A stretch of 64,000 nt of DNA, taken from assembly GCF_011207455.1 (NCBI RefSeq), contig NZ_CP048877.1:1666576-1730575 (forward strand). The letters run 5' to 3'. This document shows positions 63,683-64,000 of this stretch, in pieces. Numbering within the stretch: the first letter of the stretch is position 1; every line of letters starts with the position of its first letter. The stretch comes from Thermosulfuriphilus ammonigenes. Its GTDB lineage: Bacteria; Desulfobacterota; Thermodesulfobacteria; Thermodesulfobacteriales; ST65. The notes under the pieces are model-generated. The model was not told the origin of the DNA and did no database searches. It saw nothing but the letters and a program-made list of their open reading frames with translations. Position numbers and translations under genes: made by a program.

Positions 63683-64000
63683 GTGGAGACTTTTGTCCGC
63701 TGGCGTTTTTATCTGGCGGCCTCCCTGCTTCTTCACGTAGCCTTGGTGGCCCTGCTGGCTTTGGCCCCTGAATTTAGACCTCCGTCCCCTAAAGTCTATA
63801 GAGTGCGTCTTGTAGCCATCACCCCCCCCTCTGTCCCTAAGGTTTCATCTCCTAAGACTAGTGCCAAAGCTAGCCCTAAAGTTCCCAGGCCTTCAGTAAG
63901 GCCTCGCTCTGCCCCAAAAAAGAGGCCTAAGCCACCTGGGTCCAGATCTTCTTTGCTTGGGAAAAAGCCCCCTTCAGTCAAGAAGGTAAAGAAACCTCTT
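63683..64000 (+). CDS. TonB/TolA-type protein, cut by the window end
   Basis: From GTG 63683, with AAAGAGG five bases before it, at least 106 codons are open to the end of the window. A single N-terminal helix (YLAASLLLHVALVALLALAP, about 10-29) contains the SxxxH-type motif that contacts the TolQ/ExbB channel, and the rest is a long Lys/Pro/Ser-rich spacer, as in TonB and TolA. The C-terminal domain that would tell which it is lies beyond the window. Confidence 0.8.
   Translation, partial: METFVRWRFYLAASLLLHVALVALLALAPEFRPPSPKVYRVRLVAITPPSVPKVSSPKTSAKASPKVPRPSVRPRSAPKKRPKPPGSRSSLLGKKPPSVKKVKKPL

Noticed and set aside
1-64000. CRISPR array, prophage, insertion sequence or tRNA genes
   Set aside because: No spaced direct repeats, transposase or phage genes, and no cloverleaf with a typical T-loop were seen on either strand.

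Overview
The window reads as one continuous stretch of bacterial core chromosome, densely coded on both strands, with no tRNA, rRNA, CRISPR array, phage or insertion sequence that I can see. The host is a Gram-negative (diderm) anaerobe: it carries Kdo and Lpt lipopolysaccharide genes, a Tol-like system and several lipoproteins, together with a B12-dependent ribonucleotide reductase, a four-subunit pyruvate:ferredoxin oxidoreductase, a multihaem cytochrome c, System II cytochrome c biogenesis, futalosine-route menaquinone genes and a membrane pyrophosphatase. This mix fits the Desulfobacterota/Thermodesulfobacteriota (sulfur- or sulfate-metabolising, possibly thermophilic). That placement is an inference from gene content, not from a marker gene.

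Layout. 1-4.6 kb: fmdE-like gene, uvrC, an HDOD protein and a diguanylate cyclase. 4.7-12.2 kb: nrdJ, an HspR-like regulator, comEC, archease, rtcB, a thioredoxin-fold gene with an in-frame TGA, and a HIT protein. 12.2-15.4 kb: a structured 400-base gap, then clpB. 15.4-20.8 kb (minus strand): small lipoproteins, trmJ, a nucleoside phosphorylase, and a PhnD-like binding protein paired with a chemoreceptor. 21-30.3 kb (plus): transketolase, kdsA, kdsC, lptC, lptA, lptB, rpoN, hpf, ptsN, rapZ, a mannose-type EIIA and rimI, nearly all touching or overlapping. 30.3-39.7 kb: smc, SagB-type oxidoreductase, a GT9 glycosyltransferase, a TolB-like secreted protein, FmdB zinc ribbon, DUF488, ttcA, a tiny membrane ORF and a UvrD-like helicase. 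39.8-46.5 kb: tatA-resB-ccsA, rsfS-nadD-proA, a metallo-hydrolase and a J-domain protein. 46.7-55.6 kb: porGDAB, hflX, hppA, efp-epmA. 55.5-61 kb (minus): lemA, a prenyltransferase-fold protein, a dynamin-like GTPase behind a fluoride riboswitch, a multihaem cytochrome and a Fur-FeoA fusion. 61-64 kb: mqnB, mqnD, tolQ, tolR and the start of a tonB/tolA gene.

Functional themes: envelope building (Kdo, Lpt, Tol, GT9), anaerobic energy metabolism (Por, HppA, cytochrome maturation, menaquinone), RNA and translation upkeep (RtcB/archease, TrmJ, TtcA, RsfS, HPF, HflX, EF-P/EpmA, RimI) and signalling (c-di-GMP, HDOD, PTS-Ntr, sigma-54, MCP).

The most unusual signal is a textbook fluoride riboswitch with an overlapping terminator (58776-58865, minus strand), preceded by a promoter and directly ahead of a bacterial dynamin gene rather than a fluoride exporter. 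Next are: a candidate selenoprotein or nonsense-interrupted thioredoxin-fold gene after rtcB; a Fur-FeoA fusion; a DUF488 gene that seems to start at CTG; a hairpin that hides the lemA ribosome-binding site; and an HspR-like regulator gene 5 kb before clpB, whose upstream gap holds a HAIR-like inverted repeat.
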